DNA of 64,000 nt from Aliivibrio sp. S4MY1. GTDB taxonomy: Bacteria > Pseudomonadota > Gammaproteobacteria > Enterobacterales > Vibrionaceae. Below are positions 35,059 through 45,243 of this stretch, in pieces. Under the pieces are notes generated by a model that was not told the origin of the DNA, did not search any database, and worked only from the letters and a program-made list of their open reading frames with translations. Within the stretch, counting starts at the first letter, position 1; every line of letters begins with the position of its first letter. Both the position numbers and the translations under genes were made by a program. The stretch is taken from positions 248,001 through 312,000 of the forward strand of contig NZ_JARACP010000001.1 of NCBI RefSeq assembly GCF_028765545.1, in the 5' to 3' direction.

Positions 35059-36789
35059 GTGTCAGAAGAAAATAAAAACACAGATTTAGCAGTATCTGAT
35101 GGGGTATCCGCCAGTGGTTCAATGGCGCTAGATAATTCAATGGATGTTCAAAATCCAGATACTGATGAGCAAAGTTCTTCGAAGTTAGATTCAGCGTTGG
35201 GTAATCTTGATTTATTGCGTCAAGTTATCCTTGTGTTATCTGTATCTATCTGTGTCGCATTAATAGTTATGCTTTTCTTTTGGGTTCAAGAACCTGAAAT
35301 GCGACCACTTGGTGCGTATGAGACGGATGAATTAATTCAAGTTCTTGATCACCTTGATGCGCAAAAAGCAGAATACAAACTAGAAGGCAATACCATTCTC
35401 GTTCCTGCTTCTGAATTCAGTAAAATGAAGCTTGATCTTTCTCGTGCCGGTTTAAACCGAGAAGTAGGAGAAGGTGATGATATCTTACTGCAAGATATGG
35501 GTTTTGGTGTATCACAGCGCTTAGAACAAGAGCGTCTAAAGTTAAGTCGTGAACGCCAATTAGCAAGTACGTTTGAGCAAATGCGTCCAATTCGTAAAGC
35601 TCAAGTATTACTCGCAATGCCAAAACAAAGCGTATTTGTTCGTCATAACCAAGAAGCATCAGCAACGGTATTCTTGACTATGCGAATGGGTGCAATGCTA
35701 AAACAAGAAGAAGTTGATTCGATTGTTGATATGGTTGCAAGTGCGGTTCCTGGAATGAAACCAACGCGTGTTACGGTTACCGATCAACACGGTCGTCTAC
35801 TGAGTTCTGGTACGCAAGACCCAATGGCAATGGCTCATCGTAAAGAACAAGAGTTAGAGCGTAAGCAAGAGCAATCACTGCGTGATAAAATTGATGCGAT
35901 TCTTATCCCGATTTTAGGCTTGGGTAACTATACCGCTCAAGTTGATGTATCAATGGACTTCAGTGCGATTGAACAAACACGTAAACAATTTGATCCACAA
36001 ACACCATCAACACGAAGTGAGTACACATTAGAAGATTACAACAATGGTAATGTGATTGCTGGTGTTCCGGGTGCCCTAAGTAATCAGCCACCAGTAGATT
36101 CAGCAATCCCTCAGGATATTGCTGAACTAAAAGATGGTTCAGTACTAGGCCAAGGCTCTGTTCATAAAGAGGCAACTCGTAACTTTGAATTAGACACAAC
36201 CATCAGTCACGAGCGAAAACAAACGGGAACGGTTGCACGCCAAACGGTTTCAGTTGCCGTAAAAGAGCGTCAAAGTGTTAACCCTGAAACAGGCGAAGTG
36301 ACTTACACTCCAGTGTCGGCAGAGCAAATTGAAAAGATCCGTCAAATCATTATTGGTAGTGTTGGTTTAAATGAACAACGCGGTGACTTATTAAACGTAT
36401 TAAGTGTTAAGTTTGCGATTGAAGAGCAACCAATTACTATTGATGTACCGATTTGGGAGCATCCAAACTTCAACGATTGGATTAAATGGTTAGCAGGTGC
36501 TTTAGTTATAATTGCTGTGCTACTTATTCTTGTTCGCCCAGCAATGAATAAACTACTGTTCCCTAACCAAGCAGAAGATGATGCCATTGCGAAAGGCGAA
36601 GGCGTTGAAGGCGAGATGGGCTTAATTGGCAGTGATTTGGATGGTGACGGCTTCGAGTTTGGTTCCGGCATTGATCTACCAAACTTGCATAAAGACGAAG
36701 ATTTATTAAAAGCGGTTCGTGCTCTTGTAGCAAATGAACCAGAGTTAGCAGCACAAGTGGTTCGTAACTGGGTATCTGAAAATGGCTAA
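35059..36789 (+). CDS. fliF: Flagellar MS-ring protein FliF
   Basis: 576 residues from a GTG start with TAGGA upstream. Two membrane segments (about residues 55-77 and 475-495) flank the large periplasmic ring-building region. The cytoplasmic C-terminus, which binds FliG, ends VRALVANEPELAAQVVRNWV. FliF is the base on which the flagellum is built. The last 8 bp overlap fliG, which suggests translational coupling. Confidence 0.96.
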   Translation: MSEENKNTDLAVSDGVSASGSMALDNSMDVQNPDTDEQSSSKLDSALGNLDLLRQVILVLSVSICVALIVMLFFWVQEPEMRPLGAYETDELIQVLDHLDAQKAEYKLEGNTILVPASEFSKMKLDLSRAGLNREVGEGDDILLQDMGFGVSQRLEQERLKLSRERQLASTFEQMRPIRKAQVLLAMPKQSVFVRHNQEASATVFLTMRMGAMLKQEEVDSIVDMVASAVPGMKPTRVTVTDQHGRLLSSGTQDPMAMAHRKEQELERKQEQSLRDKIDAILIPILGLGNYTAQVDVSMDFSAIEQTRKQFDPQTPSTRSEYTLEDYNNGNVIAGVPGALSNQPPVDSAIPQDIAELKDGSVLGQGSVHKEATRNFELDTTISHERKQTGTVARQTVSVAVKERQSVNPETGEVTYTPVSAEQIEKIRQIIIGSVGLNEQRGDLLNVLSVKFAIEEQPITIDVPIWEHPNFNDWIKWLAGALVIIAVLLILVRPAMNKLLFPNQAEDDAIAKGEGVEGEMGLIGSDLDGDGFEFGSGIDLPNLHKDEDLLKAVRALVANEPELAAQVVRNWVSENG

Positions 36790-37834
36790 TGAGATTGTAG
36801 AAGCAGAAAAAAAAGATGAAGACAACCAAGAGTTTGATCTTTCATCACTAGCAGGCTCAGAACGTGCTGCCATTTTACTGCTTAGTTTGAGCGAGGATGA
36901 TGCCGCAAGTATCATTCGTCACTTAGAACCAAAGCAGGTTCAGAAAGTAGGTGCAGCAATGGCAACCGTATCTGATTTAAATCAGATTAAAGTGTCAGCT
37001 ATTCACCGTGCTTTCTTAGAAGACATTCAGAAGTACACCAGCATCGGCATGGGCAGTGAAGACTTTATGCGTAATGCATTGGTTGCTGCTCTTGGTGAAG
37101 ATAAAGCGAATAATCTAGTAGATCAAATTCTACTAGGTAGTGGCTCTCAGGGGTTGGATTCATTGAAATGGATGGACCCTCGTCAAGTGGCAAGCATCAT
37201 TATGAATGAGCACCCACAGATCCAAACTATCGTATTATCGTACTTAGACCCAGATCAGTCAGCAGAGATTTTATCTCAGTTTCCAGAGCGTAGCCGCTTA
37301 GATTTGATGATGCGAATTGCACACCTTGAAGAAGTTCAACCATCAGCTCTGGCTGAACTGAACGAAATCATGGAGAAACAATTTGCGGGTCAATCAGGTG
37401 CTCAAGCTGCGAAAATTGGCGGCCTGAAAGCAGCTGCAGAAATCATGAACTACCTAGATAACAGCATCGAAGGTATGTTAATGGATCAAATCCGTGATCA
37501 AGATGAAGAGACTGCAACACAGATCCAAGATCTTATGTTTGTATTTGAAAACCTTATTGATGTACAAGACCAAGGTATTCAAATGCTACTGCGTGATGTT
37601 CCACAAGAAGTACTGCAAAAAGCACTTAAAGGTGCCGATGACGCACTTAAAGAGAAAATGTTTAAGTGCATGTCGAAACGTGCAGCGGAACTTATGCGTG
37701 ATGATCTTGAAGCGATGGGACCTGTTCGTGTGGCAGATGTTGAAGCCGCTCAGAAAGAGATTTTGGCAGTGGCACGTCGAATGGCAGACTCTGGTGATCT
37801 AATGCTTTCTGGTGGTGCAGACGAATTCGTATAA
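36782..37834 (+). CDS. fliG: Flagellar motor switch protein FliG
   Basis: 350 residues. The N-terminal FliF-binding domain, the middle EHPQIQTIVLSYLDPDQSAE motif and the C-terminal torque domain with charged helix KEKMFKCMSKRAAELMRDDL are all present. FliG is the rotor protein that interacts with the stator and sets rotation direction with FliM and FliN. It overlaps fliF by 8 bp. A hairpin follows before fliH. Confidence 0.96.
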   Translation: MANEIVEAEKKDEDNQEFDLSSLAGSERAAILLLSLSEDDAASIIRHLEPKQVQKVGAAMATVSDLNQIKVSAIHRAFLEDIQKYTSIGMGSEDFMRNALVAALGEDKANNLVDQILLGSGSQGLDSLKWMDPRQVASIIMNEHPQIQTIVLSYLDPDQSAEILSQFPERSRLDLMMRIAHLEEVQPSALAELNEIMEKQFAGQSGAQAAKIGGLKAAAEIMNYLDNSIEGMLMDQIRDQDEETATQIQDLMFVFENLIDVQDQGIQMLLRDVPQEVLQKALKGADDALKEKMFKCMSKRAAELMRDDLEAMGPVRVADVEAAQKEILAVARRMADSGDLMLSGGADEFV

Positions 37835-37864
37835 TACGTTTTTGCTTCATTGAGTTATAATTAT

Positions 37865-37896
37865 ACGGCTATTTAAGAGTTAATCTAAATAGCCGT
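37865..37896 (+). other. Hairpin between fliG and fliH
   Basis: ACGGCTATTTA/TAAATAGCCGT is an 11-bp perfect stem with a 10-nt loop. Five T follow only after a 5-nt gap, so it may attenuate rather than end transcription. Confidence 0.55.
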
Positions 37897-37934
37897 TATG
37901 CTTTTTAATCTTCTTCTTTTTACGGGTTATCATC

Positions 37935-38732
37935 ATGAGTATCAGCAAAAAACGTGGCTTTATTCGCATTACCGATGAGAGTGAACTACAAAAAACCAAT
38001 ATTTGGGAATCTCCTGATTATTCTGATCCTAACCAGCCAGCTCGTGAAACTGCATTAAATTATGATCCTAGCTGGACACCATCACTTCCTCAAGAAGAAG
38101 AGCCTGAAGAATTTGTGCTCACCGAAGAAATTATCGAACAGATAAAACAAGGTGCTTACAATGAAGGATTAACGCAAGGGCAAGAGTTTGGTTATAAGGA
38201 AGGTTTAGAAAAAGGCCAAGCAGAAGGCTTTGACGCTGGAAAACCAGAAGGCTATCAAGTTGGTTACGATGAAGGTATTGCAGCTGGGCAAGCTGAAATT
38301 CAAGAGCGTATACAGCATTTAATTGAAATGGCTGATAAGTTTGCAACGCCATTAGAGTTAGTTGATTCTCAAGTAGAAAAACAGCTTATCGATATGGTAT
38401 TAGCGCTAACTAAAGAAGTGATTCATGTTGAGGTAAAAACCAATCCTCAAGTATTGCTTGATACTGTTCGTGAATCAGTTGAAACCTTACCGGTTACTGA
38501 GCGCGAAATTACCATTTCATTAAACCCAGAAGATCACCAACGTGTGATTGAAGCGTATGGCGAAGAAGCTTTAGCACAAAAACAGTGGACACTGGTTGCC
38601 GAGCCTTCAATGAATCTTGGTGATATTAACATTCAAGCTTCAGATTCAAAAGTCAGCTACTTACTTGAAGAGCGAATTAAAACCGTTTTAAATAAATTCT
38701 GCGGTGTAAATCGTCATCAAGGAAATCAGTAA
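37935..38732 (+). CDS. fliH: Flagellar export ATPase regulator FliH
   Basis: 265 residues. The N-terminal third is acidic. Residues about 75-120 contain Gly repeats every four residues (GLTQGQEFGYKEGLEKGQAE and on), the GxxxG stretch typical of FliH, followed by the stalk-like C-terminal domain. FliH binds FliI and FliN and holds the ATPase near the export gate. fliI starts on the base after its stop codon. Confidence 0.93.
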   Translation: MSISKKRGFIRITDESELQKTNIWESPDYSDPNQPARETALNYDPSWTPSLPQEEEPEEFVLTEEIIEQIKQGAYNEGLTQGQEFGYKEGLEKGQAEGFDAGKPEGYQVGYDEGIAAGQAEIQERIQHLIEMADKFATPLELVDSQVEKQLIDMVLALTKEVIHVEVKTNPQVLLDTVRESVETLPVTEREITISLNPEDHQRVIEAYGEEALAQKQWTLVAEPSMNLGDINIQASDSKVSYLLEERIKTVLNKFCGVNRHQGNQ

Positions 38733-40052
38733 ATGCTGCCATTATCTGAACGCCTTTCTCAATATAAAACAACAGGGTTAACCACGCGAGCTATTGCATC
38801 AGGTAAGTTAGTACGTGTTGTTGGCTTAACGCTAGAAGCGACAGGTTGCCGAGCGCCTATCGGTAGTTCTTGCTTGGTAGAAACCATCAATGGTGAAATA
38901 GAAGCAGAAGTGGTCGGTTTTTCAGGTGATAACCTATTTTTAATGCCGAACGAACAAGTATCAGGTGTACTTCCAGGGGCAAAAGTGACTCCAATTGTTG
39001 GTGGTAGTGGTATTCCTGTTGGTATGGAGTTACTAGGTCGAGTCGTTGATGGTGTTGGTAATCCGATTGATGGGCTTGGTGAATTGTATACCGAGCAAAC
39101 CGCTTCATTTACTTCAGAACCAATTAATCCATTAGCACGAAAGCCAATTTCAGAACCACTTGATGTTGGATTAAAAGCAATTAACGGTTTACTTACGGTT
39201 GGTAAAGGCCAGCGTTTGGGTCTATTTGCCGGCTCAGGTGTAGGTAAATCGGTAACACTTGGCATGATGACTCGCGGTACAACAGCACAAGTGGTGGTTG
39301 TCGGTCTGATTGGTGAGCGTGGACGAGAAGTAAAAGAATTCATTGAAGAGATTTTAGGCCCAGAAGGGCGACAAAGATCAGTGGTTGTCGCAGCGCCTGC
39401 CGATTCATCTGCACTGATGCGATTAAAAGGCTGTCAGACAGCACTGACTATTGCAGAGTACTTCCGTGATCAAGGTCTAGACGTATTATTATTGATGGAT
39501 TCACTGACACGTTTTGCACAAGCACAGCGTGAAATTGCCTTATCGGTTGGTGAACCTCCAGCAACCAAAGGTTATCCGCCTTCCGTATTTGCTAAACTGC
39601 CCGCTTTGGTTGAACGAGCGGGTAATGGTAACGAAAACCAAGGGTCTATTACTGCATTCTTTACGGTTTTGACTGAAGGGGATGACTTACAAGATCCTAT
39701 CGCTGATGCTTCTCGCGCCATTTTGGATGGACACATCGTATTGTCACGTGAAATGGCTGATGCGGGCCACTATCCAGCGATTGATGTAGAGAAATCAGTG
39801 AGCCGTGTTATGCCACAAATCACAGATGAAGAGCATATGTTGATGTCTAAAGTGGTTCGTCAAATTTTATCTACTTGTCGTAAAAACCAAGATTTGGTAT
39901 CAATAGGCGCTTATAAACCGGGTACCGATCCGGCTATTGATCAAGCGTTCACGTTAAAACCACGACTTGATGAATATCTACAACAGAAAATGAAAGAAAG
40001 CGTGCCATATGATATGTGTAAGAGCATGTTGAAAATGCTATTAAGTGGCTAA
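38733..40052 (+). CDS. fliI: Flagellar type III export ATPase FliI
   Basis: 439 residues. Walker [14 protein letters not shown], Walker [21 protein letters not shown], and the beta-barrel N-terminal domain (about 20-90). FliI energises unloading of export substrates and resembles the F1 beta subunit. The ATG adjoins the fliH stop codon. 56 bp to fliJ. Confidence 0.96.
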   Translation: MLPLSERLSQYKTTGLTTRAIASGKLVRVVGLTLEATGCRAPIGSSCLVETINGEIEAEVVGFSGDNLFLMPNEQVSGVLPGAKVTPIVGGSGIPVGMELLGRVVDGVGNPIDGLGELYTEQTASFTSEPINPLARKPISEPLDVGLKAINGLLTVGKGQRLGLFAGSGVGKSVTLGMMTRGTTAQVVVVGLIGERGREVKEFIEEILGPEGRQRSVVVAAPADSSALMRLKGCQTALTIAEYFRDQGLDVLLLMDSLTRFAQAQREIALSVGEPPATKGYPPSVFAKLPALVERAGNGNENQGSITAFFTVLTEGDDLQDPIADASRAILDGHIVLSREMADAGHYPAIDVEKSVSRVMPQITDEEHMLMSKVVRQILSTCRKNQDLVSIGAYKPGTDPAIDQAFTLKPRLDEYLQQKMKESVPYDMCKSMLKMLLSG

Positions 40053-40108
40053 CGAGTCAAAGGTACGAGAATAGTGTGCATGGATAAGACGATAAATAGA
40101 GAAAGAGC

Positions 40109-40552
40109 ATGAGTAATACCTTTGATTTTTTATTAGAACAATCTCAGGAAAGAGAAAACCAAGCTGTGATGGCATTAAGTAAAGCCAAAGCAGAGTTGGA
40201 TAATTTCTATGAGCAAGTTAAACAAATCGAAAAGTATCGTCTTGATTACTGTAATCAACTTTTGCAGCGTGGTCAGGAAGGTCTTACTGCGAGCCAATAC
40301 AGTCATTTAAATAAGTTTTTGGTGCAGTTAGATGAAACGCTAACGAAACAAAAAAGTGCAGAGTCTCATTTCACTTCCCAAGTGGATAATTGTCAAAGCT
40401 ATTGGCAAGAGACTCGTAAGCAACGTCGCTCCTACGAATGGATGATCGATAAAAAGAAAACCGAGCGTCAAAAAAAACTCGATAAACAAGAGCAAAATAT
40501 GATGGATGAGTTTTCGACACTGCAGTTTGCCCGACGAATTAAATCTGAATAG
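40109..40552 (+). CDS. fliJ: Flagellar export coiled-coil protein FliJ
   Basis: 147 residues, an antiparallel coiled coil throughout (AVMALSKAKAELDNFYEQVK; DEFSTLQFARRIKSE near the end). FliJ links the FliI ring to FlhA and recycles chaperones. Its position after fliI fits. Last gene before the fliK promoter; I saw no clear terminator after it. Confidence 0.92.
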   Translation: MSNTFDFLLEQSQERENQAVMALSKAKAELDNFYEQVKQIEKYRLDYCNQLLQRGQEGLTASQYSHLNKFLVQLDETLTKQKSAESHFTSQVDNCQSYWQETRKQRRSYEWMIDKKKTERQKKLDKQEQNMMDEFSTLQFARRIKSE

Positions 40553-40633
40553 GCTATTTAGTTATTTTTTCGATTGTTTTACTTTAGTTAATCCCCCTCT
40601 TCTTGTTGTCCAGCGTTAAACTAAATATAAAAG

Positions 40634-40649
40634 TGGCTTAATATTTGCT
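40634..40649 (+). promoter_or_regulatory. Sigma54 promoter of the fliK operon
   Basis: TGGCTT-N5-TTGCT, 70 nt upstream of the fliK ATG, in the 166-bp gap after fliJ. Confidence 0.7.
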
Positions 40650-40718
40650 TTAAAATAATCAACGTTGGGCCACTACAGTGCTCGTCAAAAAATTCACACT
40701 CAATGTAGAGAATATACT

Positions 40719-41954
40719 ATGAGCAGTCATGACTTATCCTTAAGCAGTATCAATAAAACCGCACCAGTAAAGACAGATACTAAAACGGCTGCTGTAGAAA
40801 AAACAGAATCTGAAGGCTTTGTAGAAGAGCTTAAAGAAGTCATGGGATTAAAAGAAAAAGACGACGCCAAAAAAACAACGGTAGACGAAAAAGGCGACGT
40901 TGAAAAAGGTGAAGCGGCTGAAAAATCGAAAGAGTCTGAATCTGTTGAAACAAAAGAAGAAACAACAGAAGAAAAAGTAAGCCAAGGTTCTGAATTACTC
41001 TCTCGTTTAGATCAAGCGAATAGCACGCTAGTTGATAAAAAAGCGGAAGCGAAAAAAGAATCAGATGATAAAGAATCATCAGACGATTCAGAGCCACTAA
41101 GTGATGCAGAAGTGATGCTAACTCAAGCCAGTATTGCTGCTAAAGGCGAGACAAACAGCAGTAAAACCGTAGCCGAAAAAACGGACCCTTTAAAAGAAAT
41201 TCAATGGGGAAGTAGTGCTAAATCGTCAACTCAAGTAGAGGGCGAAACACAGAGCAAAGGTGAGGCGTCAGGTAACAAAGAATCAACCAAAGAATTATTA
41301 ACCTCTACAGCACTTATCGGTAAGGCAGAAGCTGAAGCCGGAAAGCTTGCTGAGGCAAAAAAAGCAAAGATCGATATTTCAGCACTTGGCATGACGCAGG
41401 TTGCTAATGGTGAAACTGTGAATCTAACCGAAGCTAAAACGACAGATAGTTTTGCTCAGCAGCTAGCGACGGCATCAGGAGCAACAGCAACACAACAAGT
41501 AACCGCTGCTCAGAAAATGGATCCAGCAATGGCACCGCTGAATATTCGTCAAGAACAAGTCAGTGACGAAGTTGCTGAACGCATCAATATGATGATGGCA
41601 AAAAACTTAAAACATGTTGATATTCGTTTAGATCCACCAGAAATGGGACGTATGCATATTCGCCTAAACATGGGAGCAGATAGTGCAGGGGTTCAGTTTA
41701 CCGTATCAAACCAACAAGCTCGTGATGCTATTGAACAAAGTTTACCGCGATTACGTGAAATGTTTGCTCAACAAGGGATCCAATTAGCCGATACCTCAGT
41801 TCAGCAACAAAACTCTGGTGAGTCATCTCAATACGCTTATCAGAAAGAAGAGTCTTCTCGTCAAGGCTCTGGATTTAATGAAGAGTTTTCTGAAGAAAAA
41901 GAGATTAACGTACAAGTATCAAAACCCAATGATGGAATTAGCTTTTACGCCTAA
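40719..41954 (+). CDS. fliK: Hook-length control protein FliK
   Basis: 411 residues from ATG 40719; an upstream reading from 40665 begins at TTG very close to the promoter. The N-terminal 270 residues are low-complexity and rich in Lys, Glu and Ser, as expected for a molecular ruler. The C-terminal substrate-switch domain has NLKHVDIRLDPPEMGRMHIR and SLPRLREMFAQQGIQLADTS. FliK measures hook length and switches FlhB to filament export. First gene of fliKLMNOPQR-flhB. Confidence 0.94.
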   Translation: MSSHDLSLSSINKTAPVKTDTKTAAVEKTESEGFVEELKEVMGLKEKDDAKKTTVDEKGDVEKGEAAEKSKESESVETKEETTEEKVSQGSELLSRLDQANSTLVDKKAEAKKESDDKESSDDSEPLSDAEVMLTQASIAAKGETNSSKTVAEKTDPLKEIQWGSSAKSSTQVEGETQSKGEASGNKESTKELLTSTALIGKAEAEAGKLAEAKKAKIDISALGMTQVANGETVNLTEAKTTDSFAQQLATASGATATQQVTAAQKMDPAMAPLNIRQEQVSDEVAERINMMMAKNLKHVDIRLDPPEMGRMHIRLNMGADSAGVQFTVSNQQARDAIEQSLPRLREMFAQQGIQLADTSVQQQNSGESSQYAYQKEESSRQGSGFNEEFSEEKEINVQVSKPNDGISFYA

Positions 41955-42020
41955 GAATTTTTTGAAAAAAGCATCATGATTTTAAAATAATAATTAACGA
42001 TTTATCCAAGAGGAAATACA

Positions 42021-42506
42021 ATGGCAAACCAAGGTGATGCACCTAAAAGTAAAAATAAACTGATTATTATCATCACATTGATTGTATTATTGCTTGTGGG
42101 TGGCGGTGCTGCTGCTTGGTTCTTCTTAGCTGGAGATTCCAAAGAAGAAGCAACAGAACAAGACATAGCTGCATTAGAAGCTCAAATGCCAGCATTGTAC
42201 TTAAACTTACCTCAGCCATTTATTTTTAATGTTACAGGCGATAAGCGTGATCGTTTAGTTCAATTAAAAGTGCAAGTGATGATGCGTGGTACTGATAATG
42301 AAAGTATTGCACAACAACACACGCCTTTAATTGAAAGTGCTTTATTATCGACTTTCGCTGCCGCAACAGTTGAGCAATTAAGAGAGCCTCGTGGTCGAAT
42401 CGATTTACGCGAGCAGGCAACACGTGATATTCAAGATGCCTTTACTAAAATTACAGCCAAGCCTGTAGTTGAAAAAGTATTATTTACTGACTTTGTAATG
42501 CAATAG
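42021..42506 (+). CDS. fliL: Flagellar basal body protein FliL
   Basis: 161 residues. One membrane segment near residues 15-36 (LIIIITLIVLLLVGGGAAAW) and a periplasmic domain that in Vibrio forms a ring around the stator and supports torque at high load. AGAGGAAA precedes the ATG. fliM starts 8 bp past its stop. Confidence 0.95.
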   Translation: MANQGDAPKSKNKLIIIITLIVLLLVGGGAAAWFFLAGDSKEEATEQDIAALEAQMPALYLNLPQPFIFNVTGDKRDRLVQLKVQVMMRGTDNESIAQQHTPLIESALLSTFAAATVEQLREPRGRIDLREQATRDIQDAFTKITAKPVVEKVLFTDFVMQ

Positions 42507-42513
42507 GTTCAAT

Positions 42514-43548
42514 GTGACAGATCTATTATCCCAAGATGAAATTGATGCTCTACTCCATGGTGTAGATGACGTAGAAGATGATGTAACGGGTGGTCCTGAA
42601 GAAAATATAGGTTCAATGAAGAACTTTGATTTTTCATCACAAGACCGAATCGTTCGTGGTCGAATGCCAACCCTAGAATTGATTAATGAACGTTTTGCTC
42701 GTCATATGCGTATTAGCTTATTTAATATGTTGAGAAAAACCGCCGAAGTATCAATTAATGGCGTCTCTATGGTGAAATTTGGTGAGTATCAAAATACACT
42801 ATATGTTCCAACTAGCTTGAATATGGTGCGTTTTCGTCCATTAAAAGGCACAGCATTAGTCACTATGGAAGCTCGATTAGTTTTCATTTTGGTAGAAAAC
42901 TTCTTTGGTGGTGATGGTCGTTTCCATGCAAAAATCGAAGGTCGTGAGTTTACTCCAACCGAGCGACGTATCATTCAATTATTACTGAAAGTGATTTTTG
43001 AAGATTACAAAGAAGCATGGTCACCTGTAATGGGTGTTGAGTTTGAATACCTTGATTCAGAAGTAAACCCAACAATGGCAAACATTGTTAGTCCAACAGA
43101 AGTGATTGTTGTTAGTTCATTCCATATTGAAGTCGATGGCGGCGGTGGTGACTTCCACGTAGTCTTCCCATATTCAATGGTTGAGCCTATCCGTGAATTA
43201 CTTGATGCGGGTGTTCAAAGTGACAAAATGGACACTGACGTTCGTTGGAGTAAAGCACTGCGTGATGAAATCATGGACGTGCCAGTTGAAATGAAAGTGA
43301 ATCTTTTAGAGAGTCAAATTTCATTGCGTGACTTAATGGATTTAGAAGCAGGTGATATTATCCCTGTTGAAATGCCAGAAGCCGCCACCGTATTTGTAGA
43401 AGAATTACCAACTTACCGCGGTAAAGTAGGTAAATCGAACGATAAATTAGCAGTACAGATCACAGAGAAAATCAAACGCCCAGATATGGTGAAAACGGAT
43501 TTAGCCTTCCTAGGCAAAGACGTATTGTTTGATCTAGATGAAGAATAA
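42514..43548 (+). CDS. fliM: Flagellar motor switch protein FliM
   Basis: 344 residues from a GTG start. The extreme N-terminus (MTDLLSQDEIDALLHGVDD) is the CheY-P binding peptide. The middle CheC-like domain and C-terminal SpoA domain follow. FliM receives CheY-P (from 53734-54114) and switches motor rotation. The ribosome binding site is a modest AGG. fliN follows 21 bp downstream. Confidence 0.96.
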   Translation: MTDLLSQDEIDALLHGVDDVEDDVTGGPEENIGSMKNFDFSSQDRIVRGRMPTLELINERFARHMRISLFNMLRKTAEVSINGVSMVKFGEYQNTLYVPTSLNMVRFRPLKGTALVTMEARLVFILVENFFGGDGRFHAKIEGREFTPTERRIIQLLLKVIFEDYKEAWSPVMGVEFEYLDSEVNPTMANIVSPTEVIVVSSFHIEVDGGGGDFHVVFPYSMVEPIRELLDAGVQSDKMDTDVRWSKALRDEIMDVPVEMKVNLLESQISLRDLMDLEAGDIIPVEMPEAATVFVEELPTYRGKVGKSNDKLAVQITEKIKRPDMVKTDLAFLGKDVLFDLDEE

Positions 43549-43569
43549 GAATAGAGAAGGTAGTGGATC

Positions 43570-43959
43570 ATGGATTCAAATGAACAACAAATGGCTGACG
43601 AATGGGCAGCAGCATTAAGTGAAAGTGCAGAAGGCCAAGCGGTAACCGCACCATTGGAAGACTTAGAAAACAAAACGCCAGAGTTCAATGAAGATGAACG
43701 TCGCAAGCTTGATACGATCTTAGATATTCCTGTGACTATTTCTATGGAAGTAGGCCGTTCACATATTAGTATTCGTAACTTACTGCAATTGAACCAAGGT
43801 TCAGTCGTTGAACTTGACCGAATTGCAGGTGAATCACTGGATGTTATGGTTAATGGTACTCTTATCGCTCACGGTGAAGTGGTTGTCGTGAATGACAAGT
43901 TTGGTATTCGTTTAACAGACGTTATTAGCCAAACTGAGCGTATTAAGAAGCTACGTTAA
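43570..43959 (+). CDS. fliN: Flagellar motor switch protein FliN
   Basis: 129 residues. The C-terminal SpoA domain (LDIPVTISMEVGRSHISIRN then LLQLNQGSVVELDRIAGESL) fits FliN of the C ring, which also docks FliH. A short acidic N-terminal extension is usual in Vibrio. 14 bp to fliO. Confidence 0.96.
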   Translation: MDSNEQQMADEWAAALSESAEGQAVTAPLEDLENKTPEFNEDERRKLDTILDIPVTISMEVGRSHISIRNLLQLNQGSVVELDRIAGESLDVMVNGTLIAHGEVVVVNDKFGIRLTDVISQTERIKKLR

Positions 43960-43973
43960 TCAGGAACCAATAG

Positions 43974-44378
43974 ATGAATAAAAGGAAAGGTATGAAACAA
44001 CTATGGTTATTGGCATTGATACCTTTTCCTTTATTTGCCGCAGATGCACCTAATGTCGATTTAGCGGCGACATTAGGCTCTTTGATTTTTGTTATCGCGC
44101 TTATTCTTTTTTTTGCTTGGCTATTAAAGAGAATGCGTTTTCCTGGTGTTACAGGATCTCCTGGTAGCAACATGAGTATTGTTAAGCAATTACCAGTGGG
44201 AACAAAAGAAAGAGTCGCAGTGGTTCAAGTTGGAGAAGAGCAGTTCCTTATTGGAATTACCTCTCAAAATATCAATATGCTAAGTAAGCTTGAAAAGCCG
44301 TTAGATGTCGGCGAATCGACTTTGACACCATTTTCAACTCAACTAAGCCAACTGATGAAGAAAAATGCTAAAAACTAA
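43974..44378 (+). CDS. fliO: Flagellar export assembly protein FliO
   Basis: 134 residues. A signal-like N-terminus ending LFAADA, one membrane segment (about 33-55, [20 protein letters not shown]), and the small C-terminal domain [20 protein letters not shown]. FliO helps assemble the FliP ring. A second ATG six codons in (43992) is an equally good start. The last 14 bp overlap fliP. Confidence 0.93.
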   Translation: MNKRKGMKQLWLLALIPFPLFAADAPNVDLAATLGSLIFVIALILFFAWLLKRMRFPGVTGSPGSNMSIVKQLPVGTKERVAVVQVGEEQFLIGITSQNINMLSKLEKPLDVGESTLTPFSTQLSQLMKKNAKN

Positions 44379-45234
44379 TTTAATTGCCGCCACTTTGGCG
44401 GTTTTTTCACTCTTATTCATGGCATCTTCGGCGTGGGCGGTAGATGACTTAGCAAGCGCTATTCCTGCAACAGCAGCCAGTGCGGAAGGCATGACTGTAA
44501 CTGCGATGGAAAAGGACAGCGGAGCTTCTAAAACTATCGCTAAAGGCAGCAGTTCTGGTGGTGGTGTGCCTGCATTCACCATGACAACTAATGCTAATGG
44601 TGGTGAAGACTATTCTGTTAACCTGCAGATATTAGGGTTAATGACCATGCTAGGCTTTTTGCCTGCCATGGTTATTTTGATGACGTCTTTTACGCGTATA
44701 GTGGTGGTCATGTCGATATTACGACAAGCCATGGGTCTACAACAAACGCCATCAAACCAAGTTATCATTGGTATCGCAATGTTTTTAACCTTTTTTATTA
44801 TGGCTCCAGTCTTTGATAAGGTGAATAACACCGCTATTCAGCCTTATATCAATGAAGAAATTACCGCGCGTGAAGCCTTTGATGTTGCACAAGTACCAAT
44901 GAAAGAGTTTATGCTGGCGCAAACGCGAGTGAAAGATTTAGAGACATTCGTTAATATGTCTGGAGTAGAGGCGCAAAACCCTGAAGATGTACCTATTACT
45001 GTTATTATTCCTGCGTTTATTACCTCAGAATTAAAAACGGCGTTTCAAATCGGTTTCATGCTTTTCTTACCTTTCTTAATTATCGACTTAGTCGTAGCCT
45101 CGGTATTAATGGCTATGGGTATGATGATGCTTTCTCCTATGATCGTATCGTTACCCTTTAAACTTATGTTATTTGTACTGGTAGATGGATGGAACTTAAT
45201 ACTTTCGACACTTGCCGGAAGCTTTAGTACATAA
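44365..45234 (+). CDS. fliP: Flagellar export gate protein FliP
   Basis: 289 residues. A cleavable signal sequence (to about residue 25, SSAWA) and four membrane segments, with the family motifs [20 protein letters not shown]-like (here [19 protein letters not shown]) and [19 protein letters not shown]. FliP forms the core export gate with FliQ and FliR. The signal-peptide codons contain a terminator-like hairpin (44386-44407). Confidence 0.96.
   Translation: MLKTNLIAATLAVFSLLFMASSAWAVDDLASAIPATAASAEGMTVTAMEKDSGASKTIAKGSSSGGGVPAFTMTTNANGGEDYSVNLQILGLMTMLGFLPAMVILMTSFTRIVVVMSILRQAMGLQQTPSNQVIIGIAMFLTFFIMAPVFDKVNNTAIQPYINEEITAREAFDVAQVPMKEFMLAQTRVKDLETFVNMSGVEAQNPEDVPITVIIPAFITSELKTAFQIGFMLFLPFLIIDLVVASVLMAMGMMMLSPMIVSLPFKLMLFVLVDGWNLILSTLAGSFST
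44386..44407 (+). terminator. Terminator-like hairpin inside the start of fliP
   Basis: GCCGCC-ACTTT-GGCGGT followed by six T in total, at fliP codons 8-15. Five GC-rich pairs plus a U tract is the form of an intrinsic terminator, although it lies inside a gene in mid-operon. Confidence 0.5.
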
Positions 45235-45243
45235 GGAGCGAAC

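Noticed and set aside
38759-39343. 194-codon frame on the minus strand inside fliI
   Set aside because: It lies wholly within the conserved fliI coding sequence and has low-complexity Pro/Ser/Thr composition typical of an antisense shadow.
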